Virus record (IMG/VR): IMGVR_UViG_3300036045_000518
Location: 1-34,708 of that record
Length of the DNA stretch: 34,708 bases
Reading direction: 5' to 3' (one strand)
From: a virus
This document shows, one piece after another, positions 1-6,513 of the stretch (positions are counted from its first letter, which is position 1; each line of letters opens with the position of its first letter). The notes beneath the pieces are model-generated. The model saw nothing but the letters and a program-made list of their open reading frames with translations, did no database searches and was not told where the DNA came from. Position numbers and translations under genes: made by a program.

Positions 1-354
1 ATGAACCTGATTGTCTCCTCTTTCCGCGACGGTACCTTTCACAACGCCAACTACACGATTACGCTGCGCGTTGTGATGAATGATGCGGAGCGCGCGAACT
101 TCGAGCAGTACGGGGTTGCACCAGTGACCAGCGCCCTTGCACAGCATGTCAAGCTCGATGCCTTTGATCTAAAACAGCTCTACGGTGACGGTTTCGCACT
201 CAGCCATTGCAACCTGCGTGCGCTCGCTGAGACGGTGCAGGACGTAGAAACAGCCTTGAACGACCTGGTTGCCTATTGGCGAGAGGCCGAGGCGTTTCAA
301 GGTGAGCGCGTTATTCCGATAGAAGGTCGCTCGGCGAGCGTGGATTTCGCTTGA
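1..354 (+). CDS. Hypothetical protein, 117 aa (possibly 5'-partial)
   Basis: I do not recognise a family. The reading frame is open from the first base of the window and an ATG occupies bases 1-3, so the true start may lie upstream and no ribosome binding site can be judged. The product is soluble, with no membrane segment. It has a beta-rich first half (motifs such as SSFRDGTF and YTITLRVV) and a helical, acidic second half (LRALAETVQDVETALNDL). It ends at 354, and its last 44 bases overlap the end of the opposite-strand gene at 311-532. It is probably an accessory gene at the phage edge; function unknown. Confidence 0.6.
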   Translation: MNLIVSSFRDGTFHNANYTITLRVVMNDAERANFEQYGVAPVTSALAQHVKLDAFDLKQLYGDGFALSHCNLRALAETVQDVETALNDLVAYWREAEAFQGERVIPIEGRSASVDFA

Positions 355-532
355 CAGTCATGAAGAAGGGGGATCGTCTCGCTTCCTCCCAGTCACTGTG
401 TACGAGCTTCGCTGCGAGCAGCGCGGCCGGTAGCTCTGGGGCGTTCGCTGCGAGCAACTGCTCGTAGTAATAGCCAAGGCGCTCGGCGAGCGCCGTTAGT
501 TCGGCTGGATGCTGCCCAGGTTGCAGTTCCAT
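311..532 (-). CDS. Small hypothetical helical protein, 73 aa
   Basis: Not recognised. The ATG at 532 is preceded on the minus strand by a clean AAAGGAG seven bases upstream, which is the main reason for accepting so short a gene. The protein is predominantly helical (motifs ALAERLGYYYEQLL and ALLAAKLVHSDW) with a basic, serine-rich tail and no cysteine motif. It converges on the gene at 1-354 and overlaps its 3' end by 44 bases. It is transcribed away from the DUF2511-like gene starting at 577, so the 44 bases between the two starts would hold both leaders. No promoter consensus is visible there. Confidence 0.6.
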   Translation of the reverse strand: MELQPGQHPAELTALAERLGYYYEQLLAANAPELPAALLAAKLVHSDWEEARRSPFFMTVKRNPRSPSDLLSE

Positions 533-576
533 TCGTTCTCCTTTCGTTGATGCTTCATTGTAGCCCGGAGCGCGCG

Positions 577-963
577 ATGAAACTCACGCCCATTCGTGTT
601 TTCGCTGGTCTCTTCATCCTGATAGGACTGTTTTTGATGGTGCGGCTTGGGAGTGGCGTGCCGGGAGTCGATCCCAGAGTTCCGACTGCTGCACCAGGTT
701 CGACCGCTGCGCCCGTCGGCTATGTGAGCCGGGCCGAGCTGGGCGACGCCTGGCCACTCACGGTTGACGATGGTGTGCTGGCGTGCCGCGATGGCTCTGT
801 CACCTTCACAGCGGGTGGAAACAGCTACGCTGTGAACGGAACAGCGAAAACGGCAACCAGCTTGCCGGATATTGATGCAATCTGGGCTGATGACCCGTCA
901 ACGCCAGGATTGAAGATCAATATCGCGCCACTGATTGAGCGTGGCCTGGCGCTCTGTAGATAA
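577..963 (+). CDS. Membrane-anchored DUF2511-like protein, 128 aa
   Basis: The N-terminus has a short basic start and a hydrophobic segment at about residues 8-25, followed by a Pro/Ala/Gly-rich linker to about residue 50. It is therefore an exported protein held by a signal anchor. The C-terminal 75 residues match what I know of the DUF2511 (YebY-like) domain: an SRAELGDAWPLTVDDG opening, a C-R-D-G-S turn, a YAVNGTA strand, a D-D-P motif and a closing PLIERGLALC. Two cysteines bracket the domain and may form a disulfide outside the cytoplasm. The start at 577 is chosen because GGAG lies seven bases upstream; an ATG at 547 would prepend ten unlikely residues. Molecular function is unknown. 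As a cell-surface protein in a lysogen it could be a cargo gene. Confidence 0.75.
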   Translation: MKLTPIRVFAGLFILIGLFLMVRLGSGVPGVDPRVPTAAPGSTAAPVGYVSRAELGDAWPLTVDDGVLACRDGSVTFTAGGNSYAVNGTAKTATSLPDIDAIWADDPSTPGLKINIAPLIERGLALCR

Positions 964-970
964 TCCCATA

Positions 971-999
971 GCGCGGCTCGAGCCCGAACGAGGCCGCGC
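971..999 (+). terminator. Hairpin after the DUF2511-like gene
   Basis: Arms GCGCGGC (971-977) and GCCGCGC (993-999) are perfectly complementary. An inner CTCG/CGAG pairing extends the stem with one bulged base. Only three T residues follow (1001-1003), so it is a plausible but weak intrinsic terminator, placed eight bases after the stop codon at 963. Confidence 0.5.
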
Positions 1000-1126
1000 G
1001 TTTACAAGAACACATCTTATGCACTTGGTAAGGTTCTAAGCAGCAGCGAGGGACTACCAGTGCGCTTCGGCTTGTAGTGCCACTCTTGGCGGGGCAGACA
1101 CTACGAGCACCAACGCCCAGCTTCGG
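1000..1126. other. Structured intergenic stretch, no gene found
   Basis: No credible reading frame is visible between the DUF2511-like gene and the repressor. The stretch holds a dyad GTAGTG...CACTAC around 1074-1104. I looked for tRNA features and found no acceptor stem pairing or TPsiC motif. A small RNA is possible but nothing identifies one. Confidence 0.3.
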
Positions 1127-1162
1127 CTATCCCCCAACGGGGAGCGCTCCGAAGCTGGGCGT
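1113..1162 (-). terminator. Long stem-loop at the 3' end of the repressor gene
   Basis: A perfect 14-bp stem pairs 1113-1126 with 1149-1162, and an inner CCCC/GGGG pairing extends it. The stop codon of the repressor gene (1127-1129) lies in the loop region, so one arm is coding sequence. No T-run follows on the minus strand, so it may act as an RNA 3' end stabiliser or a Rho-assisted terminator rather than a classical intrinsic one. Confidence 0.5.
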
Positions 1163-1396
1163 CTTTATGCCGTTCGGATCATACTCCAGCAACTCCCCTA
1201 CGCCCACCCCATAGAACTTGCAGAGAGCGGCGAGGATCGCAAAGTCGATCGCACTCGTCTTGCCGTTCTCGATCTTGTTCATGGTGTTGTAGTGGACGCC
1301 AATGGCGTCCGCTACCTCTTTGGCTGTCACCGGCCGCCCCTGCTTTGCCGCGTAATCGAGGCGTAGCTTCCGGGCCTTGGTCACAATCTTCGCCAT
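1127..1396 (-). CDS. XRE/Cro-family HTH repressor, 89 aa
   Basis: This is a small single-domain regulator. Residues about 20-75 form the five-helix XRE/Cro fold: the recognition-helix region reads VTAKEVADAIGVHYNTMNKIENGK, followed by the typical LAALCKFYGVGVGELL dimerisation/turn segment. There is no peptidase domain, so it would not respond to RecA by self-cleavage the way CI does. The ATG at 1396 has GGGAGG upstream on the minus strand. The gene diverges from the early operon, and its promoter shares a 21-bp inverted repeat with the opposing early promoter (1427-1501). It is probably the lysogeny repressor, or a Cro-like partner, and represses both directions including itself. The family is clear; the role is inferred from position. 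Confidence 0.9.
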   Translation of the reverse strand: MAKIVTKARKLRLDYAAKQGRPVTAKEVADAIGVHYNTMNKIENGKTSAIDFAILAALCKFYGVGVGELLEYDPNGIKTPSFGALPVGG

Positions 1397-1426
1397 ACAA
1401 AACCTCCCTGCGTCTGCCTGTAAGCG

Positions 1427-1501
1427 ATCCTAGCATGTGATCGACACACTGTCAAGAGATCAAAAATCACTCTTGACAGTGTGTCGATCATCCTGTACAA
1501 T
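1427..1501. promoter_or_regulatory. Divergent sigma70 promoters with twin operators
   Basis: The rightward promoter has TTGACA at 1473-1478, a 17-bp spacer and TACAAT at 1496-1501. The leftward promoter has TTGACA on the minus strand at 1455-1450, a 17-bp spacer and TAGGAT at 1432-1427. A perfect inverted repeat with 21-bp arms (1438-1458 and 1470-1490) and an AT-rich 11-bp centre covers both -35 boxes. Each arm contains its own smaller dyad of the form GACA-N3-TGTC (1443-1453 and 1475-1485). The simplest reading is two dimer-binding operators for the adjacent XRE repressor, each sitting on one -35 element, with possible looping or cooperative contact across the 32-bp centre-to-centre spacing (about three helical turns). 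Confidence 0.88.
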
Positions 1502-1551
1502 CACTCTTGAGAATTAGGAATACACATTCGAGCATCGCAGGAGCCACCGCC

Positions 1552-2187
1552 ATGACCCGTCGTACCACCGCTGACAGCATCGACACCGACCTCGCGGAGC
1601 GCCTCCGCCACGCGCATATCGACCTCGACATCTTCCTGGCGTGCGACGGGCCGGAGCGGGCACGGCGCTGGCGTGAGGACTACTCGACCGCAGACCGCGA
1701 GAATCTGGTGCGCCAGCAGCTCACGCGCCGGCTTGGTGATTGGCAGCCGGAGGAAGTCACCCACTGGGTTGAGCACTATAACCAACGCTACGGCGCAACC
1801 GACCGATGCGTGCCCGACGCCGCCGCGATTCTCGACGCGGCCAAGGAGCGCTTCGATGCGGATCAGCGCGCCGGCAACCTCGTCGGTGCTGCCCAGATCG
1901 TCCGCGTGCGGCAGAACATCGGCAACGGCGCGCGCCTCGCCTGGCAGCTTGGTGATCTGCTGGTTGCCTCGCTCAACAACCCCGGCCAGGTCTACGCGGT
2001 CAACCGGCGCGGCTGCACCTGCCCGAATGGCGCGGCGGGTAAGTCGCAGTGCTGGCATGTGGCGCTCTATGACCTGCTCCTTGATATGCAGCAGGACGCG
2101 GCGGATGCGGCAGACGCACGCGCCGCGCGGGCTGACCTGGTGAACCGGCTGGCCAGCGCTCGGGCGCGGGTGATGGAGGCCGCGTGA
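1552..2187 (+). CDS. SWIM zinc-finger protein, 211 aa
   Basis: This is the first gene of the early operon. The last third carries a SWIM motif, CxC(x9)CxH: Cys155, Cys157, Cys167 and His169, within GCTCPNGAAGKSQCWHVALY. That family binds zinc and contacts DNA or protein partners. The first 150 residues are helical and unassigned. The start is the ATG at 1552, with GCAGGAG about eight bases upstream and roughly 45 bases after the predicted transcription start. A TTG at 1507 would almost coincide with that transcription start and is rejected. The stop overlaps the next start. Being first behind the repressed promoter suggests an early regulatory or DNA-handling role, but SWIM alone does not define one. 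Confidence 0.8.
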   Translation: MTRRTTADSIDTDLAERLRHAHIDLDIFLACDGPERARRWREDYSTADRENLVRQQLTRRLGDWQPEEVTHWVEHYNQRYGATDRCVPDAAAILDAAKERFDADQRAGNLVGAAQIVRVRQNIGNGARLAWQLGDLLVASLNNPGQVYAVNRRGCTCPNGAAGKSQCWHVALYDLLLDMQQDAADAADARAARADLVNRLASARARVMEAA

Positions 2188-2687
2188 TGCTGCCGATTAC
2201 GCGCGCCACATGGGGAGAACTGTACCTCTTCCACTTCAGCCGGCCGCTTGGCAACCCGGCCAACCGGCGCGCACAGGCCAGCCACTATCTCGGCTGGGCG
2301 CTTGATGCCAGGGAGCGGATCGATCTGCATCTCGCTGGTCGCGGTGCAGCCATTACCCGCGCGGCGATTGCCGCAGGGATCGACCTCACGCCGCACATTC
2401 TCGGGCCGGCTGTGAAGGACGTGGAATACATCGTCAAGCGCAGCCTGAAGAAGACGCACTGCCTGTGCCCGGACTGCTGCCGGGCGCATGGCCGCCGGCC
2501 GCTGGCCCTCCCGATCGGCATTGTCCAACTGGAACTGCCGCTCTGGTGCGAGCCCGCCCCGTGGGAGCTACCCGGGTACGCCGTGCCGCGCGTGAGCACC
2601 GACTGGTACGAGGCGCGGCACTACCGGAGCCAGGGCGTGGTAGTGCGCGCACCGCTCGCTGACACCTGGGATGAGGGACTGTTATGA
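2187..2687 (+). CDS. GIY-YIG-like nuclease-family protein, 166 aa
   Basis: The N-terminal 65 residues look like the divergent GIY-YIG/URI group found in actinobacterial and phage proteins. They show a YLFHF strand (13-17), an HYLGW motif (33-37), a downstream arginine and His48, then GRGA (51-54). After a helix with Glu80 comes KK-x-H-C-L-C-P-D-C-C, a Cys cluster (92-98) that may bind zinc. The C-terminal 65 residues are Pro/Trp-rich and unassigned. If active, it would cut DNA using the tyrosines and a metal held by the glutamate. The start is ATG 2187, sharing one base with the previous stop; GTG 2184 would add one residue. The stop overlaps the SprT gene. The family call is moderately secure; activity is not shown. 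Confidence 0.65.
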   Translation: MLPITRATWGELYLFHFSRPLGNPANRRAQASHYLGWALDARERIDLHLAGRGAAITRAAIAAGIDLTPHILGPAVKDVEYIVKRSLKKTHCLCPDCCRAHGRRPLALPIGIVQLELPLWCEPAPWELPGYAVPRVSTDWYEARHYRSQGVVVRAPLADTWDEGLL

Positions 2688-3328
2688 CTGCTGCATCGTA
2701 CGATACAACACCCACTGCCGAGCTGATGAACTCCCTCCAGCAGGCCTTCGACGTGTTCAACGCGGCACTGTTCGGCGACGCACTCCCGCCGTGCCTGATC
2801 ACCCTCCAGCGCAAGAACGGCGCGTACGGCTATTTCTCGCCGGCGCGCTTCGAGCGCCGGGGTGCGGCCGACGCAACTACGGATGAGATCGCCATGAACC
2901 CGGCACACTTCGCGCGTGACGACCGGGCCATTCTCGGCACGCTCGCGCACGAGATGGCGCATCTCTGGCAAGAGCACTACGGCGAGCCTGGCCGTGGTGG
3001 CTATCACAACGCCGAGTGGGGAACGATGATGGATCAGATCGGCCTCACACCTACCAGCACAGGCAAGCCGGGCGGCGCACGCACCGGGCAGCGCGTGACG
3101 CACCTGATCGTACCGGGCGGCCGCTTTGATCGCGCCTGTGCCGAGCTGCTCACCACGGGCCTCTCGCTGCGCTGGCATTCGCGCGAACTGTCGGTTGCCG
3201 GCCAGCGCTCGACGAAGAGCAAGACCAAGTTCGTATGCTCGGGTTGCGGTCAGAACGCATGGGCGAAACCCACGGCGCGGCTGATGTGCGCTGACTGCGC
3301 CCTCGTGATGGAGGCAGACGACGACTAA
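2684..3328 (+). CDS. SprT-like zinc metalloprotease, 214 aa
   Basis: The SprT-like domain spans about residues 10-150. The metzincin-type motif HEMAHLWQEH places zinc ligands at His89 and His93 with Glu90 as the catalytic base, and GYHNAEW supplies the third histidine at 108. A C-terminal zinc ribbon follows with Cys185, Cys188, Cys202 and Cys205. Homologues (SPRTN/Wss1 relatives, bacterial SprT) are DNA-associated proteases that in eukaryotes degrade DNA-protein crosslinks. ATG 2684 overlaps the preceding stop by four bases (ATGA). Placement next to a nuclease-like gene and a Rad52-type gene suggests clearing proteins from phage DNA or counteracting host DNA-bound proteins. That role is inference; the family assignment is strong. 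Confidence 0.9.
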   Translation: MTAASYDTTPTAELMNSLQQAFDVFNAALFGDALPPCLITLQRKNGAYGYFSPARFERRGAADATTDEIAMNPAHFARDDRAILGTLAHEMAHLWQEHYGEPGRGGYHNAEWGTMMDQIGLTPTSTGKPGGARTGQRVTHLIVPGGRFDRACAELLTTGLSLRWHSRELSVAGQRSTKSKTKFVCSGCGQNAWAKPTARLMCADCALVMEADDD

Positions 3329-3370
3329 CTTCTCGCCGTGGGGAAAGCACCGCGCCCCATATCCAAACCA

Positions 3371-3410
3371 ACGAAGCCACGAAGCCACGAAGCCACAAAA
3401 CCACGAAGAC
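3371..3410 (+). repeat. 8-bp tandem repeat, five units
   Basis: Units of ACGAAGCC occur three times exactly, then twice in degenerate form (ACAAAACC, ACGAAGAC). They fill most of the 103-bp gap between the SprT-like gene and the gene at 3432. The short unit and lack of dyad symmetry argue against a terminator. It could be an iteron-like protein-binding array or a simple slippage repeat. Confidence 0.7.
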
Positions 3411-3431
3411 ACCCCGCTGAAAGGAAACGCC

Positions 3432-3728
3432 ATGACCATCCACCTGGAACGCCCGCGCGCCACTCCGCCGATCTGCCCGGTCGCTCCCGGCCTGGTTCGG
3501 TTCGGCGGCGTGATTATGCTGAGTGACGCCGCACACCGCACCGCCGATCTGCTGCTGCTGGCCTGCGGCGTCGCCGATGACACACCCGCCGCGCCGTGCG
3601 CACGGCGCATCCTGCCGGATCGCATCGCGGTCTCGCTGTACGGCCGTTCGGAGCCGCTCACGCTCGATGAGGCGATGCTGCTGCTTGGCGAGCTACACCA
3701 GGCGATCGAGGCGCACGATGCTCGCTGA
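3432..3728 (+). CDS. Hypothetical protein, 98 aa
   Basis: Not recognised. It starts at ATG 3432 with AAAGGAAA about seven bases upstream. The product has a proline-rich first 25 residues, then two helical stretches (AAHRTADLLLLACGV and LDEAMLLLGELHQAIEAH) joined by a short beta strand (IAVSLYG). It lies between the tandem repeat and a 77-aa gene, whose start lies 11 bases inside this one. Its place in the early operon suggests a small accessory early protein. Confidence 0.65.
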   Translation: MTIHLERPRATPPICPVAPGLVRFGGVIMLSDAAHRTADLLLLACGVADDTPAAPCARRILPDRIAVSLYGRSEPLTLDEAMLLLGELHQAIEAHDAR

Positions 3729-3951
3729 GACCTTTGAGGAGTACGAGATCACCGGGCGTATTGAGCGTAGCGGCTACGTGCTCACCATCACCGCGCCAGG
3801 CGGTGCCACGGCCCGCGCCGTGTACCCTGGCCTCGGCTGCGACCGCGATGCCCGACTGTTCGCAAGACGGCTCATTACCCAGATCGTGACTGGCCGCGTT
3901 ACACTCTCATCAGCACAGGAGGTACCAGATGGCAGCATTTCCCAGTCGTAA
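3718..3951 (+). CDS. Hypothetical early protein, 77 aa
   Basis: Not recognised. The ATG at 3718 overlaps the preceding gene by 11 bases. The sequence is compact and folds plausibly as beta strands followed by one helix (EITGRIERSGYVLTITAP, then RDARLFARRLITQIV). Its 3' end carries the AGGAGGT ribosome binding site of the Rad52-like gene, which begins 23 bases inside this gene. The two are therefore translationally linked, and a recombination-related accessory role is possible but unsupported by any motif. Confidence 0.65.
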   Translation: MLAETFEEYEITGRIERSGYVLTITAPGGATARAVYPGLGCDRDARLFARRLITQIVTGRVTLSSAQEVPDGSISQS

Positions 3952-4555
3952 CACATCTCCCACTCGCCAGGTCGCAGCACCCGCCCGCGTGCCCGAGGAC
4001 GCCCGGCGCGCGCCTGCAGCTGCGCCGCTGTTCGATGAGTCGCAGCAGCCCGAGCCGCCCGCAGCGACCGAATCGGCCCGCGTGCCTGGCCCGGCCAGCA
4101 CCCTCACCGAGGCGTACACGCGGCTTTCCCGGCCCTTTGCACAGCGGGTGATCGAGGTGAAGCCGGGCGCGCTGACCAAAGACAAGGCGCGCGCCTTGGC
4201 GATGCCCTACGCCGATCTACGGGTGTACCAGCACCGGCTGGACTCGGTCGTTGGCCCCGAGGGCTGGAGTCCCTCGTACCAGATGAGCGCGCGCGGCGTG
4301 GTGTGCGCGCTCACGATCCTGGGCGTCACAAAGTCGGCGATCGGCGACTACCCTGCTGATGCGAGCGATGAGAACGCGGCCACGTCGGCCGAGGCGCAGA
4401 GCTTCAAGCGCGCCTGTTCCGCGTTCGGTCTTGGGCGCTACCTCTACCGCCTGCCGCAAGTGTGGGGCGATTACGACGACCAGAAGAGGCAGTTCAAAGA
4501 CCCGGCCGCCCTCGTGTGGCAGATGTACCAGGCATTACCGAAGGAGGAAGAGTAG
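3929..4555 (+). CDS. Rad52/DdrA-type single-strand annealing protein, 208 aa
   Basis: After a Pro/Ala-rich disordered N-terminus (about residues 1-45), the rest matches the Rad52/22 annealing domain as seen in DdrA-like and phage proteins. Recognisable parts are an LSRPFAQRVIEVKPG opening, YADLRVYQHRLDSVVGPEGWSPSYQ, and the family-typical ATSAEAQSFKRACSAFGLGRYLYRLP helix with basic DNA-binding residues. Such proteins form rings and anneal complementary single strands for recombination-dependent replication and genome end repair. The start is ATG 3929 with a near-perfect AGGAGGT. No partner exonuclease or dedicated SSB is recognisable nearby, so those would be host-supplied or encoded elsewhere. 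Confidence 0.88.
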   Translation: MAAFPSRNTSPTRQVAAPARVPEDARRAPAAAPLFDESQQPEPPAATESARVPGPASTLTEAYTRLSRPFAQRVIEVKPGALTKDKARALAMPYADLRVYQHRLDSVVGPEGWSPSYQMSARGVVCALTILGVTKSAIGDYPADASDENAATSAEAQSFKRACSAFGLGRYLYRLPQVWGDYDDQKRQFKDPAALVWQMYQALPKEEE

Positions 4556-4741
4556 GTGGCGAAGCTGATTATCGAACTCGACGACGGCACGCGCTCGGAG
4601 ACCGTGATCTCACCGGAGGTACTGACGCTGATCCTCAAGGAAGATGATCGCCTCGTCGCCGAGACTGGCGAGGAGTCATGGCCAGCGGTTACGGCGCATG
4701 TGCTGCTCGACATGTTTCGGGCTCGCACCGAGCGCTTGTAA
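4556..4741 (+). CDS. Small acidic hypothetical protein, 61 aa
   Basis: The start is GTG 4556, directly after the stop of the Rad52-like gene, with AAGGAGG nine bases upstream. The protein opens with a beta hairpin (AKLIIELDDGTRSETV) and continues as acidic helices (SPEVLTLILKEDD, AVTAHVLLDMFRARTERL). No family is recognised. Tight coupling to the Rad52-like gene suggests co-expression and perhaps a partner role. It is the last gene of the early operon before the palindrome and integrase. Confidence 0.65.
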   Translation: MAKLIIELDDGTRSETVISPEVLTLILKEDDRLVAETGEESWPAVTAHVLLDMFRARTERL

Positions 4742-4821
4742 ACAGCGCGGCGCGGGGTGCTCAGACATCCCGCGCCGCCCCGTTCCCCGCTGAAGAGGAA
4801 GCACCACTATACACCACGATG

Positions 4822-4861
4822 CACCACACAGCCGCGATCCCGGGATCGCGGCTGTGTGGTG
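4822..4861. repeat. 40-bp perfect palindrome upstream of the integrase
   Basis: The left half 4822-4841 and the right half 4842-4861 are exact reverse complements with no spacer and a CCCGGG centre. No T-run follows on either side. It sits 80 bases after the early operon and 120 bases before the integrase start. Possible roles are a terminator for the early operon, an integrase or excision-factor site within attP, or an extruded cruciform. The rest of the 4742-4980 gap shows no gene. Confidence 0.85.
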
Positions 4862-4980
4862 AAGCGAAAGCCGACTGCGCCACACGGCGCGCCACTATGA
4901 TAGCCCATCAGGCCACCTGGTGCGCGCCACCTGCCGAGCGCACGCCGTACCGCCTGGCCTATTCCGAAACGAGGCATGGT

Positions 4981-6060
4981 ATGGGAGAATTGGATCACAC
5001 CCCCATGTCTGATTATTTAAGCAAATCGGACATGCCCCCACTCACGCGCTCCCCACGCGCGGCGTTCGACCTGGTAGATCCTGATATGGCAGACCTTCCC
5101 GCGCTTCGTGCGCCCCTCGCACAACAGCCGCTCGGCCTGGCCGTGGCGGCCGACGCCGCTGATGCCGCCGCCGCGCGCCGCACGTTTGAACGCTACCGCG
5201 AGCGCCAGGCACCGCACACCTTGCGCCGACAGGATGGCGATCTGGCGCTGTTTGTCCAGTTTCTTGTGACAAGTGGCGCAAGCGATGTCGTCAGAAACTT
5301 GACAGCCGATCCCGCTGCCTGGCGTGGCATCAGCTGGGGCCTCGTCGAGGGCTTTGTTGCGTGGCAGCTCCGCGAGGGCTACGCGATGGGCAGTGTCAAC
5401 GTGCGCCTCTCGACCGTCAAGACCTACGCCAAACTGGCCGCGAAGGCCGGCGCGCTGTCTGCTGAAGCCTACGCCCTGATCAAGGCGGTGGCCGGCTACC
5501 GACGTGCCGAGGGGCTCAGAGTCGACGCCAAGCGCGATACGACCCGCAAGGGCGCGAAGAAAGCGGAACCCGTAAGCATCAGCCGATCACAGGCGCGGAA
5601 GCTCAAGACGCAGGACGCGCCGCGTGAACAACTGCTGATGTGCCTGCTGCTCGACCACGGCCTTCGCGTTGGGGAAGTCGAGATCCTGGAGGCGAAGCAC
5701 TTCGACCTGGAGCGCGGCATGCTGCGCTTCTTTCGCCCCAAGGTTGCGATCGAACAGACACACCGCCTCACCGCCGATACGCAGGCCGCCGCAGAGGACG
5801 CCCTGCCGCACCTAGGCCCCGATGGGCGGCTGTTCCCCACCACGCGCCATCTGGGCCGCCTGGTGGCCGCTGCGGGCCGCCTGGCGGGCCTGGAAGGTCT
5901 TAGCCCACACGACTGCCGCCATTACTGGGCAACGGCCGCCACGCGCGCCGGGACGCCGCTTAAGGCGCTCCAGGACGCTGGTGGCTGGAGTTCGCCGGCG
6001 ATGCCGCTCCGCTATGCCGAGTCGGACGAGGTGGCCAACGACCGGGTGCGACTCGACTAA
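4981..6060 (+). CDS. int: Tyrosine recombinase (phage integrase), 359 aa
   Basis: It catalyses site-specific integration between phage attP and host attB. Residues about 65-170 form the helical core-binding domain (RTFERYRERQAPHTLRRQ...). The catalytic domain follows with Arg229 (LDHGLRVGEVE), Lys254, His310 and Arg313 (LSPHDCRHYWAT), Trp336 in the usual His/Trp position (GGWSS) and the nucleophile Tyr345 (LRYAE), so the active-site set is complete. I chose ATG 4981 because GAGG lies six bases upstream and the length is then typical. Upstream in-frame ATGs (4897, 4678) would add residues translated across the palindrome. Its stop overlaps a leftward gene by four bases. Confidence 0.92.
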   Translation: MGELDHTPMSDYLSKSDMPPLTRSPRAAFDLVDPDMADLPALRAPLAQQPLGLAVAADAADAAAARRTFERYRERQAPHTLRRQDGDLALFVQFLVTSGASDVVRNLTADPAAWRGISWGLVEGFVAWQLREGYAMGSVNVRLSTVKTYAKLAAKAGALSAEAYALIKAVAGYRRAEGLRVDAKRDTTRKGAKKAEPVSISRSQARKLKTQDAPREQLLMCLLLDHGLRVGEVEILEAKHFDLERGMLRFFRPKVAIEQTHRLTADTQAAAEDALPHLGPDGRLFPTTRHLGRLVAAAGRLAGLEGLSPHDCRHYWATAATRAGTPLKALQDAGGWSSPAMPLRYAESDEVANDRVRLD

Positions 6061-6281
6061 CGCCCCACCTCACGCGCCTCCAGCTCGACGGGCTCGGGCA
6101 GTCGCAGCACGGGCAACGGCGCGGCAGGCACCGTGTAGCCCTGCTGGCAGCACCAGCGCCACACAGGGTACCAGAGCCGGCGCGGCAACCGCGTGCGGCG
6201 TGCGATCTGGTAGATCGTATCAGCGCGCCCGTACCAGCGGCGCTCGTGCGCCGTGCGGGCGAACAGCTTCATGGGCCACAT
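6057..6281 (-). CDS. Hypothetical basic Trp/Arg-rich protein, 74 aa
   Basis: Not recognised. It starts at ATG 6281, with GAGGAAC upstream on the minus strand. A TTGACA-like -35 at 6338-6333 lies at a suitable distance, but no good -10 follows. The central stretch YQIARRTRLPRRLWYPVWRWCCQQGY looks like a short helix-turn-helix of the excisionase/MerR-like kind, in which an aromatic-rich wing follows. A small basic leftward gene abutting the 3' end of an integrase could be a recombination directionality factor, but this is only a positional suggestion. Confidence 0.6.
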   Translation of the reverse strand: MWPMKLFARTAHERRWYGRADTIYQIARRTRLPRRLWYPVWRWCCQQGYTVPAAPLPVLRLPEPVELEAREVGR

Positions 6282-6457
6282 CACATGTTCCTCATCTTGA
6301 TTGCGTGCCCTTTTGAGACATGCAAACGTTATTGTCAATACAGCACACGGTTAGCACTCCTGTGCGGCTTCTGGTGGTCCTAGCAGGAAATGGTCTATCG
6401 GCCTATTCCAAAACTCGCCCTGATGGCGTATACTACCCCCGACGCAGCAGCGATAAC

Positions 6458-6489
6458 GCGCGCGGCCCCTCGGGGTCAGCGCGCTTTTT
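6458..6489 (+). terminator. Intrinsic terminator
   Basis: GCGCGC (6458-6463) pairs with GCGCGC (6479-6484) around an inner CCCC/GGGG stem, and TTTTT follows at 6485-6489. It points rightward, upstream of the gene at 6514. The preceding gap (6282-6457) contains no gene that I can support. Confidence 0.75.
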
Positions 6490-6513
6490 GATCCTCGTGA
6501 AACGGGAACATCG

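Noticed and set aside
1000-1126. A tRNA gene in the intergenic gap
   Set aside because: Dyads are present but there is no acceptor pairing, anticodon arm or TPsiC consensus.
2434-3661. Leftward frames of 126-346 residues over the SprT-like operon
   Set aside because: They are antisense shadows. The sense genes have zinc motifs, overlapping junctions and a shared promoter.
4678-4980. N-terminal extension of the integrase
   Set aside because: The frame is open, but it translates the 40-bp palindrome and low-complexity sequence. ATG 4981 has a better ribosome site and gives a normal length.
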